From Methylobacterium brachythecii (lineage in GTDB: Bacteria > Pseudomonadota > Alphaproteobacteria > Rhizobiales > Beijerinckiaceae): 64,000 bases of DNA. A model generated the notes under the pieces. The model was given only the letters and a program-made list of their open reading frames with translations. It did not search any database and had not been told where the DNA came from. The position numbers and the translations under genes are program-made. Location of the stretch: positions 372,001 to 436,000 of the forward strand of contig NZ_JACIDN010000004.1 in the NCBI RefSeq assembly GCF_014196345.1, written 5' to 3'. The stretch's first letter is position 1, and every line of letters starts with the position of its first letter. This document shows, in pieces, positions 10,182-19,176 of the stretch.

Positions 10182-10202
10182 GCCGCCTCCGGGCGGCTTT
10201 TT
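10182..10202 (+). terminator. Rho-independent terminator of the atp operon
   Basis: GCCGCC-TCCG-GGCGGC (10182-10197) is followed by TTTTT (10198-10202). It lies 27 bases after the atpF stop and is the clearest intrinsic terminator in the window. Confidence 0.88.
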
Positions 10203-10222
10203 CATTTGGGAGGAATGCCCGA

Positions 10223-11272
10223 ATGAGCACGTTCCTGATCTACGGTGCCACCGGCTACACGGGGCGTCTCTGTGCGGAGCATGCTGTCGCGCGCGGCCTC
10301 CGCCCCGTTCTCGCCGGCCGCAGCGCCGAGGCCGTGCGGAGGTTCGCCGAGGGCCTCGGGCTCGAATGGCGCGCCTTCGGCCTCGACGATCCAAAGGCAG
10401 TTCGCGACGGGCTCGCCGGCATGACCGCCGTTCTGCACGCGGCAGGTCCGTTCTCGGCGACCGCGCTGCCGATGGTCGAGGCCTGCCTCGCGACGGCCGC
10501 GCATTACGTCGACATCACCGGCGAGATCGACGTGTTCGAGGCGCTCGCCGCCCGCAGCGGCAACGCGGAGGCCGCCGGGGTCATGCTGCTGCCGGGCGCT
10601 GGCTTCGACGTGGTCCCGAGCGATTGCCTCGCCGCCCACACGGCGGCGCGCTTGCCCGGCGCCACGCATCTGCACCTCTCGATCGGCGGCTTCCAGGGCA
10701 TCAGCCGCGGCACCGCCAAGACCATGCTTGAGGGCGTGGCCTACGGCACGCGCGTCCGCCGGGGTGGCCGCATCGTCGGGATCGCCGACACGCCGCGTGC
10801 CAGCGCCGATTTCGGCTCCGGTCCACGCCCGACGATCGGCCTCGGCTGGGGCGACGTTGCGACCGCATGGCACGCGACCGGCATTCCGAACATCGACGTC
10901 TTCTTCGAGGCCTCTCCGGCACTCGCGCGCGCGGCGGCGATGCCGCGGATTCTGAAGCGCCTGCTGGCGGCCGATCTCAGCCAGCGGTGGGTCAAGCGCG
11001 GCATCGAGCGCCGGCTACCGCCCGGCCCGACGCCCGAGGCACGGCTCCGCTCGGAGTGCCTCTTCCTGGCTGAGGCCTGGGACGCGCAAGGGCGCCGGGT
11101 CGCGACCCGGATGCGCACGCCCGAAGGCTACACCCTGACGGCGTCGACCGCCGTGGAGATCGCCCGTCGCTCTGCCGCCGGTCAGGCGAGGCCGGGATAT
11201 CAAACGCCGGCAACGGCTTACGGCACCGACTTCATCCTGTCTTTCGAAGGGGTCGAGCGACGGGATCTTTGA
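10223..11272 (+). CDS. Saccharopine dehydrogenase family oxidoreductase (NAD(P)-binding)
   Basis: This 349-residue protein has an N-terminal Rossmann motif FLIYGATGYTGRL followed by GLRPVLAGRS. The central conserved segment LHAAGPFSATALPMVEACLATAAHYVDITGEI and GAGFDVVPSDCLAAH are characteristic of the saccharopine dehydrogenase-like/trans-acting enoyl reductase family. Members reduce diverse carbonyl or enoyl substrates, and the substrate here cannot be predicted. A GGGAGGA ribosome-binding site at 10208-10214 supports ATG 10223. The gene stands alone, with its own 3' hairpin. Confidence 0.83.
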   Translation: MSTFLIYGATGYTGRLCAEHAVARGLRPVLAGRSAEAVRRFAEGLGLEWRAFGLDDPKAVRDGLAGMTAVLHAAGPFSATALPMVEACLATAAHYVDITGEIDVFEALAARSGNAEAAGVMLLPGAGFDVVPSDCLAAHTAARLPGATHLHLSIGGFQGISRGTAKTMLEGVAYGTRVRRGGRIVGIADTPRASADFGSGPRPTIGLGWGDVATAWHATGIPNIDVFFEASPALARAAAMPRILKRLLAADLSQRWVKRGIERRLPPGPTPEARLRSECLFLAEAWDAQGRRVATRMRTPEGYTLTASTAVEIARRSAAGQARPGYQTPATAYGTDFILSFEGVERRDL

Positions 11273-11283
11273 GAATCTTTCGC

Positions 11284-11402
11284 CCGTCATTCCGGGGTCG
11301 CGCAGCGGAATCCGGAATCCACCCGTGAGCGCGGCGCCGGAGGACCGTCGAGGCCACTCGTGGATTCCGGGTTCTCGCCTACGGCGAGCCCCGGAATGAC
11401 GG
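11284..11402. repeat. Long imperfect inverted repeat (REP/ERIC-like intergenic element)
   Basis: The ends are perfect 14-base inverted copies, CCGTCATTCCGGGG (11284-11297) and CCCCGGAATGACGG (11389-11402). Inside, GAATCCGGAATCCAC is matched by a near-complementary GTGGATTCCGGGTTC. The whole 119 bases can fold as one long interrupted hairpin just after the reductase stop. Such dispersed GGAATGACGG elements occur in many alphaproteobacterial intergenic regions. Confidence 0.75.
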
Positions 11403-11493
11403 CCGGTGTCATGGCCGGGTGGACGAATGATGTCCCCACCCGCTATGCCCCCGGCACTTTCCTGCAGGGAGCGGCCAGCCGGTCGACCGAGGC

Positions 11494-11682
11494 ATGCACG
11501 ACGAGGATGTTCGGCCACGCAAGCCTGCAAGCCACGAGATCGGGCAGAAGCTCGACGAACTGTCCGTCGGCGATCTTGTCGAGCGCATCGCCCTGCTCCG
11601 TACGGAGATCGAACGCCTGGAGGCGGCAAAGCTCGCCAAAGAGGCGGCCCGTAATGCGGCGGGCTCGATCTTCAAGAGCTGA
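11494..11682 (+). CDS. DUF1192 family small protein
   Basis: This 62-residue protein has the DUF1192 core LSVGDLVERIALLRTEIERLEAA followed by a Lys/Ala-rich helix and the frequent end AAGSIFKS. Family members are small coiled-coil proteins of unknown function widespread in alphaproteobacteria. No promoter or partner can be assigned; the ABC gene starts 80 bases downstream. Confidence 0.82.
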   Translation: MHDEDVRPRKPASHEIGQKLDELSVGDLVERIALLRTEIERLEAAKLAKEAARNAAGSIFKS

Positions 11683-11762
11683 TTCGCACCCGCCGTTTGT
11701 CCCTGCCGTGCTATCGGCGGCGCGACCGTCATCGCGGCCCCTCCCCCGACATGTAGGCCGCC

Positions 11763-12689
11763 ATGCAGCCGATCATCACCATCTCCGGTCTCTCGAAGAC
11801 CTATGCATCCGGCCTGGCCGCGTTGAAGGACGTGAACCTGGAGATCCGCCGCGGCGAGATCTTCGCGCTGCTCGGCCCCAACGGTGCCGGCAAGTCGACG
11901 CTGATCAACATCGTCTGCGGCATCGTCACGCCGAGCACCGGCACGATCACCGTCGACGGGCACGATATCGCGACTGACTACCGTGCCGCCCGCAGCCTGA
12001 TTGGGCTGGTGCCGCAGGAACTGACCACCGACGCCTTCGAGAAAGTGTTCAACACGGTGAGCTTCAGCCGCGGCCTGTTCGGCCTCGGCAAGAACCCGGC
12101 CCATATCGAGCAGGTGCTGAAGGACCTTTCGCTCTGGGAGAAGCGTGACAGCCGGATCATGCAACTCTCGGGCGGCATGAAGCGCCGGGTTCTGATCGCC
12201 AAGGCGTTGAGCCACGAGCCCAAGATCCTGTTCCTCGACGAGCCGACGGCCGGCGTGGACGTCGAACTGCGCCAGGACATGTGGCGGATGGTGCGGCGCC
12301 TGCGCGACTCGGGCGTCACCGTGATCCTCACCACCCACTACATCGAGGAGGCGGAGGAGATGGCCGACCGGGTCGGCGTCATCCGCAAGGGCGAGCTGGT
12401 TCTGGTCGAGGAGAAGGCCGAGCTGATGCGTAAGCTCGGCAAGAAGCAGCTCACGCTTCACCTCCCCGAGCCGCTCGCCGCGATCCCCGAAGACCTCGCC
12501 GACCATCATCTCGAGCTCGCCAAGAACGGCTGCGAGCTGATCTACACCTACGACACGCGCGGCGGCCGCACCGGCATCACGGGTCTGCTCACCGACCTCG
12601 CGGCCGCAGGCATTCGCTTCCAGGACATCGATACGAGCCAGAGTTCCCTCGAAGACATCTTCGTGGATCTGGTGAGGGACGCCGCATGA
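11763..12689 (+). CDS. yadG: ABC transporter ATP-binding protein, YadG-like
   Basis: This 308-residue ATPase has Walker [15 protein letters not shown] near residue 42, a Q-loop in [13 protein letters not shown], signature [15 protein letters not shown], Walker [13 protein letters not shown] and the H-loop [15 protein letters not shown]. Length and sequence style match E. coli YadG (308 aa). The C-terminal part after 220 is the accessory domain of ABC-2 type exporters ([12 protein letters not shown]). It overlaps the permease gene by four bases (ATGA), so the two are translationally coupled. The substrate is unknown; a polysaccharide, lipid or drug is possible. Confidence 0.9.
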   Translation: MQPIITISGLSKTYASGLAALKDVNLEIRRGEIFALLGPNGAGKSTLINIVCGIVTPSTGTITVDGHDIATDYRAARSLIGLVPQELTTDAFEKVFNTVSFSRGLFGLGKNPAHIEQVLKDLSLWEKRDSRIMQLSGGMKRRVLIAKALSHEPKILFLDEPTAGVDVELRQDMWRMVRRLRDSGVTVILTTHYIEEAEEMADRVGVIRKGELVLVEEKAELMRKLGKKQLTLHLPEPLAAIPEDLADHHLELAKNGCELIYTYDTRGGRTGITGLLTDLAAAGIRFQDIDTSQSSLEDIFVDLVRDAA

Positions 12690-13447
12690 ACCTCCCCGCG
12701 ATTCAGGCGATCTACAAGTTCGAGATGAACCGGTTCTGGCGCACGGCTCTGCAGAGCATCGTCGCGCCCGTGGTCTCGACCTCGCTCTACTTCGTCGTTT
12801 TCGGCGCCGCGGTCGGCAAGCAGTCCCAGATGATCGACGGCGTGCCCTACGGTGCCTTCATCGTGCCGGGGCTGATGATGCTCTCACTCCTCACGCAGAG
12901 CATCGCCAACGCCTCGTTCGGGATCTACTTCCCGCGCTTCTCCGGGACGATCTACGAGCTGCTATCGGCGCCGGTCTCGCCCTTCGACATCGTGCTCGGC
13001 TATGTCGGCGCGGCGGCGACGAAATCGATCCTGATCGCGCTGATCATCCTGGGCACTGCGGCCTTCCTCGTGCCGCTGCGCATCGATCACCCGATCGCGA
13101 TGCTGTTTTTCCTGATCCTGACGGCGGTGACGTTCAGCCTGTTCGGCTTCGTGATCGGGCTCTGGGCCGACGGCTTCGAGAAGCTGCAGCTCGTGCCGCT
13201 TCTCATCGTGACCCCCCTCACCTTCCTCGGTGGCAGCTTCTACTCGATCGACGTGCTGCCGACCTTCTGGTGGGTGCTGAGCCACGCCAATCCGGTCGTC
13301 TATCTGATCAGCGCCTTCCGCTGGGCCTTCTTCAGCAAGGGCGACGTCGGCGTCGCCATCAGCATGGGAATGTCGGCGTTGTTCCTGGCACTCTGCCTGG
13401 CGGCGGTGACCTGGATGTTCAAGACGGGGTACCGGCTGAAGAGCTAG
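12686..13447 (+). CDS. yadH: ABC-2 type permease, YadH-like
   Basis: This 253-residue membrane protein has about six hydrophobic helices and the ABC-2 pattern [22 protein letters not shown] and later [20 protein letters not shown]. It pairs with the upstream YadG-like ATPase. Its TAG stop shares the bases CTAG with the stop of the convergent DUF982-like gene. Confidence 0.9.
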   Translation: MNLPAIQAIYKFEMNRFWRTALQSIVAPVVSTSLYFVVFGAAVGKQSQMIDGVPYGAFIVPGLMMLSLLTQSIANASFGIYFPRFSGTIYELLSAPVSPFDIVLGYVGAAATKSILIALIILGTAAFLVPLRIDHPIAMLFFLILTAVTFSLFGFVIGLWADGFEKLQLVPLLIVTPLTFLGGSFYSIDVLPTFWWVLSHANPVVYLISAFRWAFFSKGDVGVAISMGMSALFLALCLAAVTWMFKTGYRLKS

Positions 13448-13914
13448 TCCCCTCGGGCAGAGAAGGCGCGCGAGGGCGGTCCGGCGAGATCGAGCCGGCC
13501 GTAGGATGGGGCCAGCAGGCCGAGCACCCGCTCACGCAATCCCCGCGGAGCCGACAGCACCCGCACGCGCGTCGGGACCGGCGCGACCCGTTTCACCAGC
13601 CTGAGCATCGCGTCGAAGGCCCGCCGCAGATTGTTGGGATTCGGCTCGACGCTCGCCGCCTTCAGAGCCGCCGCCGCGTCCTGCCAGAGCTGGGCATGCG
13701 GGCCGTGCCGGGCATCGTCGATGCCGTGGCGGTTGAGCGCGGCCAGTCCGTCCGGCACCGTGGTGATGACGCGGGTGCCGAATTCCGGCCGAGTGGGATC
13801 GAGCCAGACGACCACGGGCGCGGGCAAGGTTTGTGATGCTTCCGTGACGAGTTCGGGCACGAGAGCATCTCCTTTTGCAGACTTGCCTTCGAACACGTCC
13901 AGTTTGCTATCCAT
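13444..13914 (-). CDS. DUF982-like hypothetical protein
   Basis: This protein of about 156 residues shows a pattern reminiscent of DUF982: [10 protein letters not shown], then [32 protein letters not shown] and [12 protein letters not shown], that is, a PV-V strand, a segment for counting residues, and an A-F-A helix. No function is known for the family. Starts at 13914, 13926 or 13956 are all in frame; the shortest is used because the extra residues add nothing recognisable. It converges on the yadH-like gene with a shared stop. Confidence 0.55.
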   Translation of the reverse strand: MDSKLDVFEGKSAKGDALVPELVTEASQTLPAPVVVWLDPTRPEFGTRVITTVPDGLAALNRHGIDDARHGPHAQLWQDAAAALKAASVEPNPNNLRRAFDAMLRLVKRVAPVPTRVRVLSAPRGLRERVLGLLAPSYGRLDLAGPPSRAFSARGD

Positions 13915-14134
13915 GCTGCTGTGCATATCAAGGCTCACGAGATCAAATGCCCCCAACCGTGAACAGAAAAACGCTGAAAGGGGTTTCTGTCAGATCTGAG
14001 AAAGATCTTTGATCGAGCCTTGATTCATTTCCAATAACCGATTTTTAACTGTCGGCTCTCGTTGCGGCGCCCTAGGCCGTCATCGCGAGAATCGGGGGCT
14101 GCGCGCGGGCGGCTCTCGGAGGGATCGGCGGCCA

Positions 14135-15241
14135 TCACGTCGGCTCCCGCTTCGCGCCCTCCCGATCGAGGAGATCACGCTTGCGCGCGACACCCCAGCG
14201 ATAGCCCGAGAGCGAGCCGTCGGAGCGCACCACCCGGTGGCAGGGAATCGCCAGGGCAAGGGGGTTCGCCCTGCAGGCCCGTGCGACGGCGCGCACCGCC
14301 GCGGGCTCGCCGATGGCCTGGGCGACTTCCTTGTAGGTCGCCGTCGTTCCGGCCGGGATGCGCTTGAGGGCTTCCCAAACACGCTGCTGGAAGGCCGTGC
14401 CGTGGATGTCGAGCGGTAACTCGACCCTGCGTCCCGGCGTCTCCGCCAGCTCGATTACCCGAGCCACCAGCGCCTCGAAACCCGCATCGCCGCCGGTCAG
14501 CTCGGCATGCGGGAAACGATCCTGCAGGTCGCGCAGCAGCACGTCCGGATCGTCGTCCATCATGATGGCGCAGACGCCCTTCTCCGTGGCGGCGACCAGA
14601 ATCTGCCCGAGCGAGCACGGCCCGACGGCGAAGCGGATCTGCGCCCCCGTGCCGCCCTGCCGATAGGCTGTGGGACTCATGCCGAGCCGCTCGCCGGCAT
14701 CGGCGTAGAAGCGGCTCGCGGCGTTGTAGCCCGCATCGTAGACCGCCTCGGTGACCGTGCGGGCCTCGCGCAGGCCCGATGCCACGCGTTCCGCACGATG
14801 GGCGCCGGCATAGGCCTTGGGGGTCACTCCGGTGATCCGCTTGAAGGTGCGGTGGAAGTGGAAGGGGCTCATCGCGGCGGCCTCGGCGAGCGCATCGAGG
14901 GCGGGCGGCGTCTCGGCCTCCTCGATCAGCCGGCAAGCGCGGGCGACGGCCTGAGCCTGGAGGTCTTCGCGGGACGCCTCGTTCGGCCGGCAGCGCTTGC
15001 ACGCCCGGAAGCCCACTGCCTCGGCCTCCTCGCAGGTGTCGTAAAACCGAACGTTCTCGCGCTTGGCGCGCTTGGCCGGACAACTCGGCCGGCAATAGAT
15101 TCCCGTGGTCTTCACCGCGGTGACGAAGCTGCCATCGGCCGCCCTGTCAGCGGCGCTGAAGGCGGCCCAGCGGGCCTCGTCGCTCGTGTCCATGGGCGGG
15201 GTGCTGCGCGTCGGGGCGCGCTCGTGTGCCTGGGCCTGCAT
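14135..15241 (-). CDS. ada: Bifunctional Ada: methylated-DNA methyltransferase and AraC-type activator
   Basis: This Ada protein has about 368 residues from ATG 15241. The N-terminal zinc/methyl-acceptor domain has GIYCRPSCPAKRAKRENVRF and later FRACKRCRP, the four cysteines of Ada. An AraC helix-turn-helix follows (AAAMSPFHFHRTFKRITGVTPKAY). The C-terminal O6-alkylguanine transferase has the active-site PCHRVVRSDGSLSGY. Ada senses phosphotriester methylation and activates its own regulon. It lies 128 bases downstream of alkA on the same strand, forming an adaptive-response pair. Confidence 0.95.
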   Translation of the reverse strand: MQAQAHERAPTRSTPPMDTSDEARWAAFSAADRAADGSFVTAVKTTGIYCRPSCPAKRAKRENVRFYDTCEEAEAVGFRACKRCRPNEASREDLQAQAVARACRLIEEAETPPALDALAEAAAMSPFHFHRTFKRITGVTPKAYAGAHRAERVASGLREARTVTEAVYDAGYNAASRFYADAGERLGMSPTAYRQGGTGAQIRFAVGPCSLGQILVAATEKGVCAIMMDDDPDVLLRDLQDRFPHAELTGGDAGFEALVARVIELAETPGRRVELPLDIHGTAFQQRVWEALKRIPAGTTATYKEVAQAIGEPAAVRAVARACRANPLALAIPCHRVVRSDGSLSGYRWGVARKRDLLDREGAKREPT

Positions 15242-15369
15242 CGCTCGGCTCTCCCTCTTGGATGGCGTGACGGCGTCCGCGACGCCTTCGATATGCCCAT
15301 CCTGACGCAGGGTCCGGCCCGATACATCCCGGCGCTTGCTCGGCAATTTTTCGGTGCTTCTGCCGCCTC

Positions 15370-16296
15370 TCATCGCTCGGCCTTCGCCAGGAGGCGCGCC
15401 GCCTCCATCTCCGCATCACTCGCCCAGAGATGCATCGCCGCATAGGCCCGGTAAGGCCGCCAGGCTTCCGCCCGCGCCAGCATTTGCTTCGGCGTCGGCC
15501 GGCCGGAACCGGTATCGAGGGCACGCATCAGGCCGATATCGGCGCTGGGAAAGGCGTCCGGCTCCTTCAGCGCCCGCATCGCGATGTAATGCGCCGTCCA
15601 GTCGCCGATGCCGCGCAGGGCCTTGAGGCGCAGGGCGGCCGTCTCTAACCCCTGCCCGACGGAAAACAGGTCCGGCTCGGCGATCACGGACGCCGCCACC
15701 GCGCGGATCGCGGCGCCCCGTGCTCGCGGCATGTTCAGCACGAGCGAGATGTCCGCCTCGACGAGGTGCTCCGGCGCCGGGAAGACATGGCTGAGCCCCG
15801 TCCCATCCAGTCCCGCTAGCGGCGTGCCGAAGGCGGCGACGAGCTTTCCGGCAAGACGCGTCGCGGCGGCCACCGAGACCTGCTGGCCCAGGATGCCGCG
15901 CACCGCGAGCTCGAAGCCGCTCCAGGCGCCCGGCACCCGCAAGCCCGGCCGCACGGCGACGAGAGGACCGATCACCGGCTCGCCGTCGAACCGCGCGCCG
16001 ACGGTCAGCGGATCGATGTCGAGATCGAATAGATGGCGCAGCCGTGCGGCGATCGCCGGTATCGATCCGGCATTGGAAAACCGGATCTCGGCCGCCAGCG
16101 ACTCGCCTTCCGAGGAGGGTCGTATATCGACCGTACCGTGCCAGCCCTCGACCGAGACCGTCCTGGCGTAGAGACCGGTTTCCGCCCGCTCGACGCCTGG
16201 AATCGCACGGGCGGCCAGGAAGCCGTGGAGGGCCTCCCAGTCGTAGGGCGCCCGATAGGGCAGCGTAACGGCGGTGACGATGCGATCCTGGCTCAT
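15370..16296 (-). CDS. alkA: DNA-3-methyladenine glycosylase II (AlkA)
   Basis: This 308-residue protein has an AlkA N-terminal domain (LPYRAPYDWEALHGFLAARAIPG) and a helix-hairpin-helix LKALRGIGDWTAHYIAMRAL, followed by the catalytic aspartate in FPSADIGLMRAL. The stretch VRGILGQQVSVAAATRLAG is typical of AlkA. It excises alkylated purines. It is co-oriented with and upstream of ada, so the two probably form one adaptive-response operon, probably controlled by Ada. Confidence 0.93.
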   Translation of the reverse strand: MSQDRIVTAVTLPYRAPYDWEALHGFLAARAIPGVERAETGLYARTVSVEGWHGTVDIRPSSEGESLAAEIRFSNAGSIPAIAARLRHLFDLDIDPLTVGARFDGEPVIGPLVAVRPGLRVPGAWSGFELAVRGILGQQVSVAAATRLAGKLVAAFGTPLAGLDGTGLSHVFPAPEHLVEADISLVLNMPRARGAAIRAVAASVIAEPDLFSVGQGLETAALRLKALRGIGDWTAHYIAMRALKEPDAFPSADIGLMRALDTGSGRPTPKQMLARAEAWRPYRAYAAMHLWASDAEMEAARLLAKAER

Positions 16297-16402
16297 CGGC
16301 GCGACTCTCGCGTCGAGCCGGCGCCCTCCGCAAGCCCGTGCCGGATCGAAGGGTCGGAGGAGGCTTTCAGCGAAAGGCGGTTTCGACCCGTTCGCGCCTG
16401 TC

Positions 16403-17353
16403 CTAAGCGGCGCTCTCCATCAGAGCCTCGACGTGTACGGCGGTCGATCGGCCGAGCGCCGCGAGGTTGTAGCCGCCTTCCAGCATCGAGACGACGCGGC
16501 CGCCGCAATGCCGGTGTGCGGCCTCGTTGATCACGTGCGTCGCCCAGGCGAAATCCGCCTCGTTGAGACGCAACTGCCCGAGCGGATCGTCCTCATGGGC
16601 ATCGAACCCGGCGGATATCACGATGAGGTCCGGCCGAAAGGCATCGAGCGCCGGCAGGATCGCCTGCCCGAAGGCCTCGCGGAAGATCTCGCCGTCGTCG
16701 CCCGCGCGCAACGGCGCATTGTGGATGTTGCCGACGCCGCGCTCCGAGACGGCGCCGGTGCCCGGGAACCACGGCATCTGGTGGGTCGACCCGAAGAACA
16801 GGCTGTCGTCGTCCCAGAAGACTCGTTGAGTGCCGTTGCCGTGATGGACGTCGAAATCCAGCACCGCGACACGCTCCAGGCCGTGCCGCTTCTTCGCGTA
16901 GAGAGCCGCGATGGCCGCGCTCGAGAACAGGCAGAAGCCCATCGCGCGGCTCGGCTCGGCGTGGTGGCCGCAGGGCCGGACCTGGCAGAACACGTTGCGC
17001 ACGCCCGAATCCGGATCGAGTACGGCGTCGACGCCGCGCAGGCCGGCTCCCACGGCGCGCGAGGCAGCCTCGTAGGTGCCCGGCGACATCACCGTGTCGG
17101 GATCGAGATGGGCCGGCAGTGCCGCGCGATTGGCGGCAACGCTCTTGATGCGCGCAAGATAGTCCGCCGGGTGCGCGAGCAGGATCTGCTCGTCGAGGTC
17201 GTCGCGCAGCGGGGCCTCTTCCCGGCGCAGGCCCGCAAAGGCGGGATCGGCGAGCGCGCGATCGATCGCCTCCATCCGCGCGGGCCGTTCGGGATGGCCC
17301 TGGCCGGTATCATGCGCCACGAAAGCGGGATGGGTGAGGAGCAGCGTCTGCAT
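16403..17353 (-). CDS. Histone deacetylase family (acetylpolyamine/AcuC-like) hydrolase
   Basis: This 316-residue zinc hydrolase begins with HPAFVAHDTGQGHPERPARMEAI. The metal-binding motif is AVLDFDVHHGNGTQRVFW, the catalytic histidines are in VRPCGHHAEPSRAMGFC, and a second metal ligand lies in SAGFDAHEDDPLG. This is the bacterial HDAC-like family that includes acetylpolyamine amidohydrolases and AcuC. The substrate is not predictable. The gene stands alone, divergent from the tRNA that follows. Confidence 0.92.
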   Translation of the reverse strand: MQTLLLTHPAFVAHDTGQGHPERPARMEAIDRALADPAFAGLRREEAPLRDDLDEQILLAHPADYLARIKSVAANRAALPAHLDPDTVMSPGTYEAASRAVGAGLRGVDAVLDPDSGVRNVFCQVRPCGHHAEPSRAMGFCLFSSAAIAALYAKKRHGLERVAVLDFDVHHGNGTQRVFWDDDSLFFGSTHQMPWFPGTGAVSERGVGNIHNAPLRAGDDGEIFREAFGQAILPALDAFRPDLIVISAGFDAHEDDPLGQLRLNEADFAWATHVINEAAHRHCGGRVVSMLEGGYNLAALGRSTAVHVEALMESAA

Positions 17354-17539
17354 GAAGACCGTCGCCTTTGCCTGTGCCCCTCCCCTACAATGGCGCCGGG
17401 TATCTGGTCGATAATATTTTACTAGCCGGACGCCGCGCGAACCGCCCCAGCATGCGTTGACACCGCCGAGCCGGATTCCCTATATCGCCACTCTCCGGCC
17501 GACGACCGTGTCTCGACATGGTTGCCGGCTGCGATGCGT

Positions 17540-17616
17540 GGCGGGGTAGCTCAGTTGGTTAGAGCAGAGGAATCATAATCCTTGTGTCGGGAGTTCAAAT
17601 CTCTCCCTCGCTACCA
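17540..17616 (+). tRNA. tRNA-Met (anticodon CAU, elongator type)
   Basis: A 77-nucleotide cloverleaf can be folded: acceptor GGCGGGG/CCTCGCT, D-arm GCTC-AGTTGGTTA-GAGC, anticodon stem GAGGA/TCCTT with loop ATCATAA (anticodon CAT at 34-36), T-arm GGGAG-TTCAAAT-CTCTC, and an encoded 3' ACCA. The A-T and G-C rich acceptor and absence of three consecutive G-C pairs in the anticodon stem argue for elongator rather than initiator Met. A CAU tRNA modified to read AUA (tRNA-Ile2) is a lesser possibility. It marks the end of the conserved block. Confidence 0.93.
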
Positions 17617-18130
17617 TTCATCTCGATAGATCAGGCCGAATACTGGAAGCAACGATCGAGCCGATAGGCTCCTGGATCGCGCTCGGGCCGCAAAATCCAT
17701 AGCATCGACCGGAGCCGAGACCGAACCGTGCCGAGCGCACGATGGTCGGGCATCCCGAACTCTGACAGAGGGTCGATGCCATGCCTCTAGGCCGATCACT
17801 GTCGCGAACTTGCGGACAGCGAACCTAGCTGGCGCGCCGGCAATTCGCATGATGGCAGACGGCAAAGCGCGCGACATGGAGAACGCGCCAGTTCGCAGCC
17901 GAGTCGGCGCGGCGCAATGCCATTTCGCATAAGGCCTTTAGGGTAGCCGATACCCCTTCGTATCGGCTCGACCTCAGCCGGCGATGGCATACGATCGCTG
18001 TGCTCGGCGTCGCTCCTCGATGTGCAGCGCGAGCGAGGATACTCAAGTATTCGATGAGCGTCTCGTATCGCGGCCGTTCGAGTCTTCCATCCTATTCTAA
18101 CAACATCGTCGTTTAGGATATGGTTGATCC
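17617..18130. other. Intergenic stretch downstream of tRNA-Met
   Basis: About 510 bases with no convincing gene. Short frames on the minus strand (17611-17877 and 17796-18167) lack family-like sequence. I looked for a second copy of the tRNA 3' end here and elsewhere in the window and did not see one. Confidence 0.5.
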
Positions 18131-18475
18131 ATGCAGATAGAGAATTCACGACATCGAATTTTTTCATCCTGCGACGAGCCCGATCAGGACATCACCGTAC
18201 AAGCGTGCGATTTTTTTCTTGCGAAAGAGGCCTATGAAGAAACGCTGCGTCGCGTTGACGGGCTTCTCAAACAAATGCCCCGCGTGCCTCAATTGCTGAG
18301 CCGTAATCATATCCTGATCGAGATTATTTATAGAATCCAGAATGGCGTGAGTTGCAAAGATTGCCTCGTGGCTTACGGCTCGAAACTGATCGTCACAGGT
18401 TCTGAAAACAACGGGCAGAACCTGTTAGGGTTAGACGGGAAGCGCTGTCATGTGGGCGCTTCTGAGGAGCAGTGA
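18131..18475 (+). CDS. Hypothetical protein (114 aa)
   Basis: ATG 18131 opens a frame of 114 residues with a plausible amino acid mix (YEETLRRVDGLLKQMPRVPQ, LIEIIYRIQNGVSCKDCL). It is AT-richer than the core genes and has no recognisable domain. Its last 45 bases overlap the end of the opposing 98-residue frame, so one or both may be spurious. Function unknown. Confidence 0.35.
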   Translation: MQIENSRHRIFSSCDEPDQDITVQACDFFLAKEAYEETLRRVDGLLKQMPRVPQLLSRNHILIEIIYRIQNGVSCKDCLVAYGSKLIVTGSENNGQNLLGLDGKRCHVGASEEQ

Positions 18476-18727
18476 CACGGGTTGAGCCGCCTGAGAGACC
18501 AGTTCGCGGTCGCCGAACGGCTCCGCGGCGCCGCCATTGAACATGTCCAATTTGAGCTGCGCTCTGACCTCGACGGTCTTCAAAAGCTCGCGCGCCGGTT
18601 CGTCGTCGATCTTTCGAAGGGCTTGGGCGAGTTCGGAATACGCCTCGCCCAGAATCACGAAAGCAAGCTGTGCAGCAGTGCTCGTGGGTTGGTTGCCAAC
18701 ATCGAACATCGGACAATCCTCATTCAT
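18431..18727 (-). CDS. Hypothetical protein (98 aa)
   Basis: This frame encodes a protein-like sequence with a helical segment AAQLAFVILGEAYSELAQALRKIDDEPARELLK. No signal peptide or domain is seen. It overlaps the convergent 18131-18475 frame at its 3' end. The balanced helix-forming composition makes it the more credible of the two. Function unknown. Confidence 0.45.
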   Translation of the reverse strand: MNEDCPMFDVGNQPTSTAAQLAFVILGEAYSELAQALRKIDDEPARELLKTVEVRAQLKLDMFNGGAAEPFGDRELVSQAAQPVSLLLRSAHMTALPV

Positions 18728-19176
18728 TTCAATATTGAACAGTCTACAACGTGTCCTCTGTATTGTGTCGAATCTGAGATGCGCGCTGACGGCGCAAAAT
18801 CCACGGGGATCTTCCTGTGGATACTGAGTTTAAGTTCGCAGCGGGGCCAAGTCGCAAACTGGCGACTCAAAAAGCCGCGGCATCGGCCGATGATGCGTCC
18901 TGGCGTGCATGAACCGGAGCGGGTCGCCGCCCTGCAGTTCCGGAGCAGACGGTTGTGGCGAATGCAGGCTGCCATCAGGTTGCCGGGTGCTGCTGGAGCG
19001 GCCGTGTCGCTTTGGGCCGGATTATCGCGCACGGATAAGACCCAATGGACGTGCTTGGCCGCCATCGGCGATTGACGCTCACCTGAGCTGCTTCGATACA
19101 GATCGAATTCGGGTTCAGAGCCGGTGACGAGCTGGAATCACAGCCATACTTCAGCCGGAACCAGCTCAAACACCTA
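18728..19176. other. Intergenic region without a recognisable gene
   Basis: About 450 bases upstream of the 98-residue frame and downstream of the FkbM gene. Several short frames exist on both strands, but none resembles a family. It may be decayed coding sequence; nothing identifiable remains. Confidence 0.45.

Noticed and set aside
17796..18167. 123-codon minus-strand frame after the tRNA
   Set aside because: No domain, no ribosome-binding site and a biased composition; probably chance.
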